Below, piece by piece: positions 1 through 13,059 of a stretch of DNA of 64,000 bases. Position numbers and translations under genes: made by a program. The first letter of the stretch is position 1; the number at the start of each line of letters is the position of its first letter. Source of the DNA: Anas platyrhynchos (Eukaryota; Chordata; Aves; Anseriformes; Anatidae); NCBI RefSeq assembly GCF_047663525.1, contig NC_092606.1, positions 2,168,501 to 2,232,500 on the forward strand, given 5' to 3'. The notes beneath the pieces are model-generated. The model did not search any database. It was given only the letters and a program-made list of their open reading frames with translations, and had not been told where the DNA came from.

Positions 1-2297
1 TATTAGATCGGGGGCAAATCACGCAGCAGAAGGCTCCATCTCAAAAGGTGCCACTCTGCAGAGGTCCCTGTGCTCCTCCCGGCACCGCGAGGCCTCAGGC
101 GTGCTGGGTCCGCAGCAGGATGCGGCTCAGGCAGGAGGAGAGGTGTCAGCTGTGCCAGAAGCCGAACCCACGTCCATGAGCTGGGCACCAGCGATGCAAA
201 GCAGGGCCAAAAGTTAACGCCGAGGGAGATGTGCTGAATGCAGCGGCTGTAGCTGTCCAGGGTGGGATTTACTGCACTCGCAATGACGCCCGAGGAGCAG
301 CAGTCAGGCATGGTCTGAGCCCCAGCCCTGTTTGTGCACTCAGATCCCCATTTCCCTCGCCTTGCACCAGCAGCAGATGCACTCCCTGGATGTGCCAACA
401 GAGCTGGCAGACAAACTGTTAAAAATAACCATAAAGCAGCAGAGCTTCTTAAAATGCAAAGCTCATACAGCCCCCGGTAAGCCCGGTCTGACGCTCCAGT
501 GCCACTGCAAGGTGCTGCGAGACAGCGGCTGCACGGGGCAATTTGTGGGGAGTCGCTGCAGAGATGGATGCTGAGCCACCAGAGGAGCGACTGCAGGGAT
601 TCTGATCCATCCTGCCTGCAAGGCCTGGGAAACCCACTCGTTGGCACGTTTAAAACAGGACCAGACTGCTGGAAACTGCTCCCAGAGGAAAACCGATCAC
701 AGCGCAGGGGGACGGAGAGACCCGGCCAGGCCCCCACCCCAGGGCTCCTGGCAATGTCCCCACACTCACCCCACTGACAGAGCCACTGTGGGCACCAAGG
801 TCTTGAGGCTTTTTGGGTTCAAAAAAGTAACTGCTCCATCGTTACTCACCTGCCTCCTCATTAGGGAGGTAAACCAGCACAGCTATGCATGGTCTGAGGG
901 TGCGCGGCTTTCCCAAACCGAAGCAAACTTAATGAAGTGCCTCCTCTTATTGAAGTACTGCACAAAGAAATTATTGCTTTTTTAAAATGAGAAACCACAG
1001 TTTGTATGAAATCAGAAAAAAAAAATTATATACACTTATCTATAGATTAAGAATGGAGCAAAGGCTTTATCCTCATCTCTGCTGCTGAGAAGGACTCAGT
1101 TAGCCCCAAGTGCTGACCCTGTCTTGCGAAAAATGAGCAAATCTAAGCCACGGGCACCCTCTGCTGGGGCAGACACGGCTGCATGATCAGCGCCAGCAGG
1201 GAAGGCTTGCCAGCAGCCTCGCTGGCCCCTTGCCTTTTCATTTCAGCATTAAAAAATAAAAATAAAAAAGATACATTCAGCCCACAAAGGGAGTGCTACG
1301 CACCTGCCCAGCAGCCATCACCCCTGCAGTCCACCAGACTTTCTGCTGCTGTTTGGTGAACAATTTCAGACGCAGGCACAGAAGCATGTCTGGCACTGCA
1401 GCAGGCATTTTTGGAGGAATTTGGCTTCTGGCCTTTTGTACTGAAGAGGCCGAAGGGGCAGCCACAGCTCAGGATACGTGCTGCCACACACCAGTCACCC
1501 TCTCCAGCTGCAGTGACAGAAGTGAGCGCTCGACACCACTGAACAGCAGCAGGTTTCAGTGCGAGGCTGAGCAGGATCCCACCTGCAGGCCATCCCCTGG
1601 CTGGGCGATGCTCCTCGTTTCTCCTCGGCCAGGGAAGCCCCCAGAGCTGCTGCAGCAGCAGAGTAACATGTCCTGTCCCAGCCCTCGTCCTGTCCCAGCC
1701 CTGCAGCCGCCACCGCAGCCAGTGCCCTCGGCAAGGCCGGCCAGCCTCTCCCAGGGACACATCTGAAAAACCCCCACATCCACAGACCGGTTTACAGACT
1801 TCATTTAGCTCAAAGGAAAGTCCTAATTAGTCACTCTGAGTGATTTACTTGTTCATTTGGAAGGGGGGAGGGGGGAGACTAAGCTGAATTGTTTGAAATT
1901 ATCCCTAAAGGGCACTGTAAATTAAGTGTTAATGAGGAATCCTATGCAAAGGGCCACAGTAGCTAAATAAAATAATTAAGGTGCTAAGCGATAACATTCA
2001 TTTGGTTCTCAATAATTTAGCCAGCCTGGTTTTCAACCAGGATATTTGCAAATGAAACCACCGTCACCACGCTCCCTGCACCCACGATGCCATCAGTGGG
2101 GACTGTGGTGCTGGGGCAGCTCAGCATCCAGCTGCATCTCGCCCACCGTGGAAAGAAAAAATTCCCTAAATGAGGAGAACAAGCTCCACACACCCCTTCC
2201 CACCTGAAGGGAGAGCCCCGTTCCACTGATCACACTCAGGGTTTATATATGACACAAGAAGGATTGATTTCAGTCTACAAGAGATCTTCACAGAGGC
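1..2297. other. intergenic DNA left of MRM1, facing LHX1 by synteny
   Basis: No exon, RNA gene or transposon is recognised here. The short open frames on both strands look random and resemble no known protein. An AT-rich island at about 1790-2060 contains several TAAT/AATTA cores within GC-richer flanks. It looks like the kind of non-coding element common around developmental regulators, but this is judged by eye only. In human, as I recall it, the gene beyond MRM1 on this side is LHX1, so distal LHX1 regulatory DNA could lie here. Confidence 0.4.
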
Positions 2298-2303
2298 TTT
2301 ATT
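2298..2303 (-). other. MRM1: candidate MRM1 poly(A) signal (distal)
   Basis: AATAAA on the minus strand, about 610 bases past the MRM1 stop codon. A second AATAAA lies closer, at 2576-2581. Either could end the transcript, and both positions are consistent with a short 3' UTR. Confidence 0.4.
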
Positions 2304-2912
2304 TCAACGGGCTGCATTTTTCCCCACTACAGCTCTTTGGAACAGGTTGTGTCCATCCTTTGGCACGGCCGCAGATTCATGTTACAATCAAGTACAAAAC
2401 GCTGCACTTGAGACTTCCAAATAGCAATATGTAACAGGGGAACTGCCTCGGGAATAAATTGCTATCGAGTAGTCCCAAACCCAACCTGTTTGTTGTCAGC
2501 ACCCTCCTGGCAGCTAGGAGGGTGCCAACCAAGAACTCCTCTCCACAGCCCGAGTAATGTAAGTCCCCTGGCTATTTTATTGCAAAAAAACAAAGGATTG
2601 GGCTGTCTGCTTTTAAAACCTAGCTTTGTCTCCTCTTCCTTACAACCTTTCCTCTGAGGGTGTGAGGTGTTACCAACTGCTTGAAGGCATCTGACTTCAG
2701 CACTGAGCCAGGGCTCTGGTGGCATTGTGCACCAGCCAAAACACAGGTCGGGCCAACGGGGCTCACCCTGTACATTGTAGAGATGGTGAAAAGCCTGGAA
2801 GGAGCAATTCCACATCCACACCGACTGGAAGCAGCCACGAAACGCCAAGCGGCCTCCCTCTGCCAAAGGTCCAGGCTGGGAGACCTCCACCACGTGCCCC
2901 AGTAAAAATCAG

Positions 2913-5900
2913 TCACTGCCTCAGCTTTTGGCTGCAGATGGAGTGCAGGAGAATACCTGTAGCAAAGTTAAAAACAAAAAACATATATTTAAAAAAAATT
3001 AAAAGAAAATCATTCTGAGAGCCTAGATGCTTGAGATTTTTAAGCGCAGAAATTTGGACTGATGCCCTTGTGCATCAGGATTATTTTTACCAGTAGCCAC
3101 AGAGACGTTCAGCGACTCGATCCCCGGGTGAAGCGCTCTGCCAGGGGGAATGGCCAGCATCCGATGGCACAAGAGCTGCGTCTCCAGGGAAAGTCCGTCC
3201 CCTTCATTACCTGCAGAACACAGACACCACTCAGGTCAGCTCACAGCCACTGCCACGTTCCTTCTTCCCTGTCACAAGCACAGGTCTTGCTAATGCTCTC
3301 TCACCACTCACCAACCTCATCCACCCCACCGAACAACAGCCAAGAAATACCAGAGACGAGCTGGGCGCCTTCCCTGCCATCCCTGGTCCCCTCCAACCTC
3401 CCTGGCCCCACTCTCCAGTACCTGCAATGTTCCCAAAACCCTCACAACACACCCAGTAAATCACAGAGACTTGGAGCTCGAGTGCAAGCACCCCCCATGT
3501 GAGCACCCACGGTGCCAGCGGGCAGCTGCCCACGTACACGGGCTGCTGCCAGAGGCACGAAGCAGACGAGGCCACCGGCCTGCTGTGGCACAGCAAATCC
3601 CACAGCCCTATCGGCAGCGACAGGCTCAGCCTTTTCAGCGCAGAGTACCACCAGCTGGGTGCAACTTGTGAATGCAGACAGTTTAACCAGAGGCTTCAAT
3701 TGATTAGTTGTTAAACCATCCAACAGCCCTGATATGTTTGGGCTGATACACTGGTGAAACAGAGTTGAAATCTATCCCAGGTCATTAGTAGTTGTTTGAC
3801 TCACACTGTCACAAAGGGAAATGGAAAGGGAGAGGCTTTAAACAATCCTATGTGCAGACAAGTGAAAATGCAGAAGACCACAGACCTCCCAGCCCGCTCA
3901 GCTCCCCAAAGACTTCTTCCACATTCATTATTTAGAGCTACACAGACAGCTACACGGCTGCAAGCATACCTGGCTCATTTCAAAGACGTGCCCACCCTCT
4001 AACAAACCAGGCTCAGCACGCTGGATGCCAAACATTCCCCTTCGACAGCCAGACCCGGGGCCCAGCTGAACCCCAGACTCACCCAGGGCAGCACCACTGG
4101 GGCACACGCTGTGTGTGCAACCAGGCCTCGCTCAGCTCACCTCCACTCATCTGAGGTTTAACAGCATCACGGATGCTTAAGGCACTGTCTCTGCCACTGG
4201 AGACTCGCTCCTCAGCTGGGCTGAGTTGCCACAAAGTTCTTCCCTTGGTGTCTGCTTAGAGCTCTTCCCCAGCAGGTCCTGTGCCCGGTCTCTACATATT
4301 TATCTGTGTGAGACCTCCTCCCGCACGGCACAGGGCGTGCTGTTATTACCACTTCACAGACTGGATGCTGAGGCCCTGTCTCACGTTTCGCTGGCTGATC
4401 TAACAGGCAAGATGCACTCTGTGTAAGGAAAAGCAGGCATTTGGTCATGCGTCTTGCATCACCTTCCCAGAGAAAATAAGCAAAAGCGCCCTTTTGCTGG
4501 GGTGAATGAACCTTCAGAAAAACAAAATCCCATCCTAACCCTTCTTTTCTTGCTGCTTTAAGCCAGCAGCGCAGACAAGGCATGGCTGAGGGATCCGAGG
4601 CCACCTGGGAGGCCTGGGTGACACAGGGAACTGAAGCCAGGGCTCCCACAGCCCGCCCTGCCTTCATCACTAGACTGTGGCTCTCTAGGGATGCTCCAAG
4701 GAAATAAAAATATATACACTAACCTACTTTTGCCTGATTCAACGCAGGAAAGTTTTAGATCTTACAGCACTATTTGTCTCCTGAGCCTCTCAAAACCACA
4801 TTCTCACGGGGCTCTCCAACTGGGACAGCAGCTATTAGCAGAGGTGCCACAGTTCCTGGAGCAATCCCCTCCTCTCCCTGATACGGGCCTTACGATTCCT
4901 AATAAAGGCAGCAATTTTGCTTCCAGCTTTTACAAAGCTTTTTATGGCTCTAGCTGCTTAAAATAATTAGGACCTATAAATTCAGGGCAAAAAGACTTGC
5001 ACAGACTGTGACACGTGGGAGGGAGTATCGACTAAATCAGAAAGGATCCTAGTTTATACTGGTGAACAAAACGCTTCCCACTTCAGATCTTTGGCTTTGA
5101 TCTCATGGTTTTGTCTCCAGTGACAGAGCACCTGATACTGTCCTTAATTATTTGGCAATGCCTGCTCCCCATGCAGTACTGCCCAGGACTTGGTCTGGTG
5201 CTCACAGGAGCCTGTAATAACGCACCACCCCTCACCTTCACACTCCGACTTCCCATATGGGATCAGACTCATGCTCCAAACACTCCTGCTCCTCCAAACC
5301 ACACAGCACACTTTGCACCACAGCACATGAAAGCCTCTGAGCTTGGCTGAAATGAGAGAACAGGAGTTTCCCTGCCCCTCCTGCAATTAACACCAGTGTA
5401 GCAACTGCAGGTTTTGGTGCAGGATGTCCAAAGCTAGGGGCTGTGCTGAGGAAGGTGCACAACGAGCAGCTTGATAAAACCACCACTTCCACTGCCTTAA
5501 AACCCAAGCTGAGGACTGAATGTGTAAGAACAAACTACCCAGCAACTCTTCTTCCCTGGCCACCGAAGTGCTCCCAACCTGTTCCTGTTCACACAGGGCA
5601 CACGAGACATTGTCTGAAGGGCACCTGGCCTGCTGGTCACCTTAGGCAACACCTCTAGCACAGACAACATTCACCTGGGCTCTCCAAATCATTCTCTTCC
5701 AAGCCAGCGAGGATGCCAGGGGGGTGAATTCAAGTCTGCAAATGCTTAACTTACAAGACAATCTATGCAATGCTCGCTACCATGCTAATATATCTTTGCT
5801 GCTCTCTATTTGTGGCTGCAGGTACGCTACATATTCAGATCTAGGATGTTTCTTCAAACAACCCCAGCATCAGACAACTGTAATGTTCAATTTTCTTTTC

Positions 5901-8900
5901 AGTGAAGAGTTAGTGCTCAGCAGAGAGTTGAAATCATTACTGCTGCAAGGTCTGGGAGCTCTCCTTATGCATCTACCCATCAGCCTCCAATCTCCCTTGA
6001 CAAAAGGATATTTGGACTTTTTCCTGGAGAAATCTCTCATAATTCAAGGTAATGACACCACTGCCACTTTCACCCCCTTCCTTTCTCTTGGTGTTGCCGT
6101 TGTTTCTGGGATGCATTTCTTTGTGGTCCATCAGCATCGCTGCCAGCCTCCCCATCCCCTTTATAATATAGCTTCACACATCTTGTAGAGATGCCAGATT
6201 TGCTGCATTGTCTTGTCAGTATTTCTAGGAGTTCAATAAACATTTTAATTAAAGGAATGTCTTCTGAGCCAAGAAAACCGCAGCACGGGGCAGGATTACA
6301 GCCCCTTGATGGCTCGTCGCCAGCATGACACCACTTCCAAGTGTAAAAGCTCAAACCAGCTTCGTGCCAGGTGACAGACACAAAGCAGGGGCTATAGGAT
6401 GGCCACACAGGGGTGCCTAGAGCAGCACTCCTGGGTGAATCCCTATCTCTGGCTGCCACAGGGCCAGTACTCCCCTTCTCTTCACCTTCTGGCAGGCTGC
6501 ACAGCTCAAACTGCCTACAAAAGGCAGCATCCTTTGCAAGTTTCACAGCACACAGCTCTGGCAGGGAGGAGGTTAAACCTGCCCTTCCTACCAGCACTGC
6601 AGTGGCCAGCAGCTCCTGCCTTCTCACAGGCACACACAAGCAGCCACAGACCGATCTCGGTGGTGGTCTCGGCCACAAAGCCCAGCCTTTTGTTCCGATC
6701 ATCCCCAGCATCATCTCCTCATCTCCAGACCGGAGCACAGACACAGGACAGCTCATCCTCACAGCCTCAGCACAGCACAAGCAGACATGTACCTCCTGGG
6801 TCTCTCTCACCCAGGTCTGTGCTTGGCCAACACAGAAAATCCAGGTTCAGGGCCCTACAACAGGATCAACAGCACTGCAGAACGCAATGCAAAGCAACGT
6901 GCTGTGGTTGCACTGACCCAGTCCTGCCCTGCTATCGAGAACTGCCACGTAGTCCCTCTGCAGTTATTAAACTCCCTGTTCATCTGCACAAACTGTTTTG
7001 TTCTTTACAGTTCCTACTGGGAAACCTCCAGGCTCCCTGCTTCTTCTTGGCCTCTGTTTTATTTGCCCACAGATCACGCTGGTGCTTCTCGCTCAGCTTT
7101 TTTTTTCCAGACCAAAGCGTAATAGAACGTAACAGACCTGCAACTAGCTTAGGGGATGACATGCTACCCCGATCAATTCCTCACACACGTGCTTCCACCA
7201 AGCCCAAAGCTCTGTCAATTGACAATACCTATTACTATAATAATGGGTTTATTCCACCGAAATTCCGAGCAACTGATGACAGGAACGTTTTCCACCTCTT
7301 CGGGCTTGCTCACCGTTCCCAAAACTTCCCAGCCTTCTGCAGCTTTAGCCTGAGAACACGAAAGGAAATACATGTTAAAAACAACAGCAACTTTTCAAGC
7401 TTAAAAAGAAAGTAAGATATGTACATAACCAAATAAATGTTTTAGACTTGTAGTTAAGCTGACTGGCCTTTTGACACCCCTTGCATTTTTACCACCAAAG
7501 TCCTACTAGTACCAGGACACGAACCTTGAAGGAGGAAAATGAACAAAACAAACTAAAAGCGGGTTATTTTCCTCCTGTTGTTTGTTCCAGTTTATCAAGC
7601 AAACAAAAAGCAACTAGAAAGCTTTTTCTGCCAGTGTAACAGTTCTAGGAGGGTTTTTGGCAGCAAAGTACACAGAAAGAGTAGCGTTAAACAAATCAGC
7701 ATAATGCTAATGAACAGAGCAATGTGGCACAAGTTCTCAAGCGCAGCCTCAGCCATCAGAAGCCCCCAGGAACATTTTCAAACACAACTACACATTTTTC
7801 AACCTGGATGCCAAAAATCAGCTCATATAAAAAGCAGGGCACTCAACACTCAGTGCTTCACACAACCAGAGAACCAGCCTTCCCTGCCTCACCCTAGTGA
7901 AAAGAACCTCAATTATTTGTCTTAGAAATCCATTTTAACAATAAAAGAGCTGCTGCTTCTTGCCAGCTTCATTTCCTGTGAAACTGGTGCTTTTTACATT
8001 AAGTTATATCAAATTTACACCAGCCAGGCAATGCCAAGGGTTAGGCCGGTGAATCTGGGTCCAATTAAATGAACTGCTGCAATGGCTCCCAATGTTAATA
8101 ATTCAGGCTTTACAGTAACAAAGTGATTCTTCCAGCTGTTTCAATTAAATATCAATGTACTTTATATGCCTTTCATTTCATCATCCTCTAGAGCTCCAAC
8201 GGCCACACACCTATGGTACAGCTGAACGCTGGTTTTCTAGCACCAAGCTTCCAGGCTTACCCCTGCGTGGAACGTGATCAGCTCCTCCTCAAAGGGACAG
8301 AGGCACGCAGCTACCCCAAGAGAGCCTCTGTCCCTCTATGGATCCAAAGCTTCTGCCCTCCCACACCTTGCTGGACCCTCCAGCCCCACCGCTGTACTGG
8401 TCTGGGGCACCCCATGCAAACAGAGGAAGGCAGAAGAGAGCCTGTGGCTCCTCGCTCCCTGGCCACATCACCCAGCCTCACGCAGGCAGCATTCAGCTGG
8501 TTTCCAGCCCAGCCAGGGCACAAAGCCCCTCCACAAGAAGTCAGGGCAGTTGTGTGGTGCTACTGCAGGGGATGGACTCACACTAATTCAAAGTAACTCT
8601 CCTGTGTTTGTTTCAGCTTAAATCAGGTTTTTCCATGTGCATTCCCCTTTTGTGTTCTGCAAAGGCCCTTATCTCACCTCACAGCATAGGTACAGGGTAA
8701 AAAGCTTCTCAGCGGCTCACACCCAGCCCTGCTTTCTCCTCACTCCCCTGCTCCAAAGGCTGCCCAATGCTGCCATCGTGTGCCTGGCTCTGGGACGCTG
8801 CCTCTGTGTGCACTGGGAAAGACCTGCTGCAGGCAGCAGCACCAGCCCTGGTCCCCACGGACAGACAGGGAGACAGACCCCATCTTACCGAGTCGCAGCA

Positions 8901-10552
8901 CAGACCCGCTGCTACCCTGCCAGCACCATCCTCCAGAAAGGACCCACAACACAGAGCAGCTATCCCAACCCAACCCGACACAACTGGACTGCGGGTGCGA
9001 GCCCATCAGAGAGGTCCTACAGCACAGAGCACTGGTAGCGAACAGGAACACAGAGCAGGAGAACAGAACGCTGCAAAAATTTGAGTCCTCTTTCTGCACC
9101 TCCTTTCTGTTCAGCACATGCAATATTTGAGGTTTCCCATATATATGGTACACTAAAATACTGGAAGAAAAAAAAAACAAAAACGTGGATCATTCTACCT
9201 TCAAAAAGCTCCGGAGGTCATCTGTGCTGTAGACATCAAAGACTTCCATAGCTCCAGAGCTAGCTTTGCTCACTGTCGGAGTCAAGGGGCAGCTGCAAGG
9301 GAAAACAAGAAAGGAAAAGTTTCGTATGATGGCAAAAGAGAAAGACCAGGAGGATTTTTGCTTCTCTATTTCCTTCTCTTGCCTGTGCAGCAGGCAATTC
9401 CATCTAGTCTGCAAAAGATCTCGTTTGCTATACGGATGTATTTTCCTATGGAGAATAGGAGGGCTCAAAAATTAACCCAAGAGATAAGTTGCAGCAGTTC
9501 TGTGCACAGTTGGACAATTAAAACACAAAATTAGTTTTTTAAAAAGGGTACCCAGGGAGGTTCCCTACCAGCCTGGAACATGACAACCCGGAGCCTCCCT
9601 GCAGAGCACAACGCGGAGCAGCAACTGCCCAAATCCAGTTCTCAAGCTCAGTCTTAGAAAGCCCTCTAAAGAAGCTGCTGAGCAGTGCAGGCTACAAAGC
9701 TCTTTGGGCTCCAGCAGAAATAGAAAAGAGAAAACTCAAGCACCGAAGCAGCAGACACCCAAGCCCGTACCTGTCCCTCTGGCTGGTCACCACTCTGTCC
9801 ACCCCCAAGAAGTATGCAGAGCGCAGCAGCGCGCCCAGGTTCATGGGATCCTGGATCTGCTCCAGCACCAGCCAAACCAGCTGCCGGTTCGGACCCTCTT
9901 CACCCCCCAGCTCGGGCTCCTCGGCTTCCTCCAGACTCTTGAAACGCAGAGGGGAGGCCTCTAAACAAACCCCCTGGTGCACCCGGCCTCTGCACAGCGC
10001 GTCCAGCTCTCTCCTCTGGACACGGTGCACGGGCACCCCCCGGGCCGTGGCCTGAAGGACGAACTCGCTGGTGACCAGGCGCTGAGCACCAGCACCCTCC
10101 TTGAGGAACAGCCTGAACAGATCCCTCCTGGACTGCGACAGGGCCATGGCGCACGGCGCGATGCCGAAGAGGATCTCCGAGCCCCTCGTCCTCTCCACGG
10201 CCAGCCCTTCCAGCCTCCTCCTGGCCTTTGGGACCTCGCCCCCCGGCCACCTCCACCCCTCCTGCCCTGCTCCTGCAGCCCCCCGGGGTCCCCTCTCACA
10301 ACCCTCGATCCCCCTCTGTCTCCGGGGGTCCGGCCCCACGCGTGTCCGTGGGGGGCCGCGGGCATCGCCCCCCGCCTCAGCCGCCCCCTGCAAGGCCGCA
10401 GCTGGAAGCTGAGCCCCTGGGGAAGGCCCTGGCCCAGCAGCCAGCGGCCGGCAGCCCCACGGGGGGCAAATGTCCCGCGTGGGGCCGTGGCCCCCAGCCC
10501 CGAGCACCACCCTGGCGGCCCCCCGGCGGAGAGCCCGCAGCGCTTGCTCCAT
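2913..10552 (-). CDS. MRM1: MRM1, mitochondrial rRNA 2'-O-ribose methyltransferase 1 (5 exons, 386 aa)
   Basis: Coding exons on the minus strand are 10552-9771, 9292-9199, 7349-7229, 3210-3091 and 2956-2913. All introns are GT..AG and the phases join in frame over 1161 nt. The product is a SpoU-class (SPOUT fold) methyltransferase that, in known orthologues, makes one 2'-O-methylguanosine in mitochondrial 16S rRNA. The substrate-binding domain starts near residue 124 ([14 protein letters not shown]). SPOUT motif 1 is at about 233-255 ([20 protein letters not shown]), motif 2 is NEG at 334-336, and motif 3 is LNVSVATGI at about 366-374. The knotted SAM site looks intact. The ATG at 10552 is the only Met before the conserved domain. 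Residues 1-16 are Arg/Ala-rich, as in a mitochondrial presequence. Residues 20-120 are Pro/Gly/Arg-rich and longer than in human (353 aa). The last exon codes only 14 residues. Confidence 0.92.
3211..7228 (-). other. MRM1 intron 3 (4.0 kb)
   Basis: This is intronic DNA between the exon carrying the GTVSKPEEV segment and the exon carrying the NEG motif. I found no other exon. A poorly preserved stretch at about 4350-4385 (TTATTACCACTTCACAGA followed by GCTGAGGCC) resembles the core of a MIR-type SINE on the minus strand, but it is too decayed to be sure. A long open frame on the plus strand (6399-7415) has no protein-like character. Confidence 0.6.
7350..9198 (-). other. MRM1 intron 2 (1.85 kb)
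   Basis: No gene was found inside this intron. An AT-rich stretch at about 7920-8190 contains repeated CAATTAAA/TTAAAT words and could be a non-coding regulatory element. That is inference from composition only. Confidence 0.5.
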
Positions 10553-10900
10553 GGGCAAGGCGTGGGGTGGGGGATAAAATAATAATAATAATAAAAATAA
10601 AAAACACCGGAGCCAGCCCCAGAAGCGGCGTGGGCTCAGGGAGGGGCCCACGCAGCCCCCACAGAGCCCCGGGAAGGGCCGCGGACACGCGTGGGCCCCG
10701 CCGCGCCGCTTCCGTGCTGTGGGGGGGGGGGGAGCGGGGCCGCACCACAGCGCCGCGGGGCGGCCGGCGGGGCACAGGGCCCGGGCCCGGCCCCCCTGAC
10801 AGGGCCCTAATTAACGACGGGAGCCGCCCCGCCCTCATTAACGCCTCTCATTAGGGCGGGCCGCGCCTCGGCCTGGTGCAGCCGCAGCCTGGCTGGTCGC
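9880..10900 (-). promoter_or_regulatory. MRM1: MRM1 CpG-island promoter and first exon
   Basis: The stretch is strongly G+C-rich with many CpG dinucleotides. It covers MRM1 exon 1 and about 350 bases upstream of its ATG at 10552. It is interrupted by a short (ATA)n-like run at about 10573-10603 and a G run near 10721. At 10804-10857 there are three TAAT homeodomain-type cores and a perfect 8-base inverted repeat (GCCCTAAT / ATTAGGGC). No TATA box is evident. The transcription start is not resolvable by eye. Confidence 0.65.
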
Positions 10901-13059
10901 GGGGTGTTTCTGTCAGGGCCCGCTAGGCCACTGAAGCACAACACGCGGCTCTTAAAGCTCTTAACGATGAAGAGATTTTAAGTAAAATCATCTTTTTTTT
11001 CCTGTTGTCTGCCAAAGCCGGGTGCACTCATCGCTCCCCCACCCAAAATGAGAGCTGAGACCAGTCACCAGAGCTCACCCAGTGCCAGAAAACGTTTCCG
11101 AGATGCAGCAATGTTGCCATAACCGATGGCATTTATTGTATGACAAACAAGGAAAGCACAAGACTAGGAAAACGCTTTTAATGCTACAAATGCTCTCTAC
11201 CTGTTTACAAGGTATCGAAAACCTCTGCCTCAAACCCAGCAAGGCAGCCAGCTCAGCTATTCACTACATATTTGCAAAAATGTTTTATTTTAATGAGAGC
11301 AAACCTGAGCTCGGGCATGTTCCTCCTCACTTGGACATGCTGAAAGGGAGCTGGGAAGCAAGAAATGCCTTCCCTTAACAAGAGCAACAATCCATCCTGC
11401 TTCGAAGCGAGCACAGGAGATGGAAAAAGTTCAATATCCAAGTCTGTGCAGCAACAGCAGCTCATCCCTTGCATAGTTCAGCAGCTTACCTGGGGATTTC
11501 AGCAAACCTCTGTGGAGTACGGCTTCATTTGAGCGTGGATGGGCGCGTCCAGCCTCCACAGGTTATCCGTGAGACAACTGGATGCTATTCTGCTCTAGAA
11601 AGCAATTACAGTTGTTCCCCTGTGAAGAACCAAATTCGCATGTTTCTGTTTTGAAATCTTCACAAAAGAAAGGTTTAGCTGTGAACAGTAAAAAGGATGT
11701 TACGTCTTCACACAAAAACTACGACGTACAACAACAGAACCACAGTGTGCCTCTTTTTATTCTTTATTTTACAGTTCACAATTAGAAACCTACTGATAAA
11801 TTACACAGTTTACCCTCTTGTTTGGGGTTTTGGAATGCCTTGGAGTCACGTTGCCAATCCCATCTCCCCCCAGGAAGATGCCAGGTTACATGAGGCAGAG
11901 CAGCCAAGCAACCCCTGCCAAACCCCTCTGTGCTTCGTGTGGGAAAGCAGCCAAAGGCAGGAAGTTACCTGGCAGCAGGAATTATCCCCCCCCCCATAAC
12001 TCATTAAAAATGGAAATATATACTGGATATCATTTCAAGGATGAGAGGTTGTTTTATAGACTTGCAAACGTTACAAATATTCATGGGGGAAAAAATAACT
12101 TCCAGGGCCGCAGGTCAGCCAGGTTGTGTTTTTGCAGGGAGTGACTGCACAGACCGGCCCTTTTTCAGAGCCTTACATCTTAGGCAATTCTCTCTGAAGC
12201 CTCCTTTTACAGAGCAGAAAGGTAAGTCAGGTCCCTGCCTCAGCTATGCATTTCAACATCAGTTTCACACAGTTAGAGCCACCAATTCTGACTCCTCACT
12301 ACTGCTTCCCACACCCTTGCTCATTTCACAAGTTCCTAATCTTCTCAACTTTTTCAGCCCTCAACTCCCAGTTCAGCCACCTTCTTTTCAAAAGATGGCA
12401 CACTCTGCACAGTGCATGTGCTGAATTCAAACAAGCTCCTGAAAAAGAAACCTTATGGAAAACACCCAGAGTTTTTGTGCTATGTCTAGCTGAACATCAC
12501 GGGGGTGTTATAGAAAGCACAACTGTGCTTGGACCTTCGTTACCCAAGTGCCTCTGAATTGAGCACCACGGTGGCACGGAGACTGATGAGCTTTTCCAGC
12601 TGGCACAGGCTCTCTCCGCTGCAGTGAGCATCGCTGGCTGTGTGCAGACCCGGACTGGCTCTGCTCCTTGCAGGACATGATCTAACTCAGTGCCGTGGGT
12701 GAAAGCCAGCTCTGTGCAAAGAACCCACTCAAAGTCACTGCCTCGGCAAAGTGGAGGAGGTCAGTGCATTAGAGTAGTGCAAGACTTTGCCACAGGGCAC
12801 AAATTTCACTCAGAGTAAATTAAAAGGCCAAATCCAGAGACAAGGTTATGTGTACTTGCCAGGAGAAATTGGTGACAGATGATGAAGGGATAGAACACAC
12901 CACGAGCGTGTATTTATAAACAGAAAAAAAAGAGGGACAAATTGCCTTTGTTTTTACAATTACCAAGGAATGTTTTACCGGTTCTCTCCTTGTATCCTTC
13001 TACAGTTGCTCCCTTTGGCACAAGGAATTCTATTTATCACAAGATTCATTAATAATAAT

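Noticed and set aside
6399-7415. 338-codon open frame on the plus strand
   Set aside because: It overlaps MRM1 exon 3 in antisense, its composition is low-complexity and not protein-like, and no family resemblance is seen.
9692-10651. Longer MRM1 start at 10651
   Set aside because: The codon there is GTG, and the added hydrophobic stretch comes from an (ATA)n simple repeat. The ATG at 10552 is preferred.
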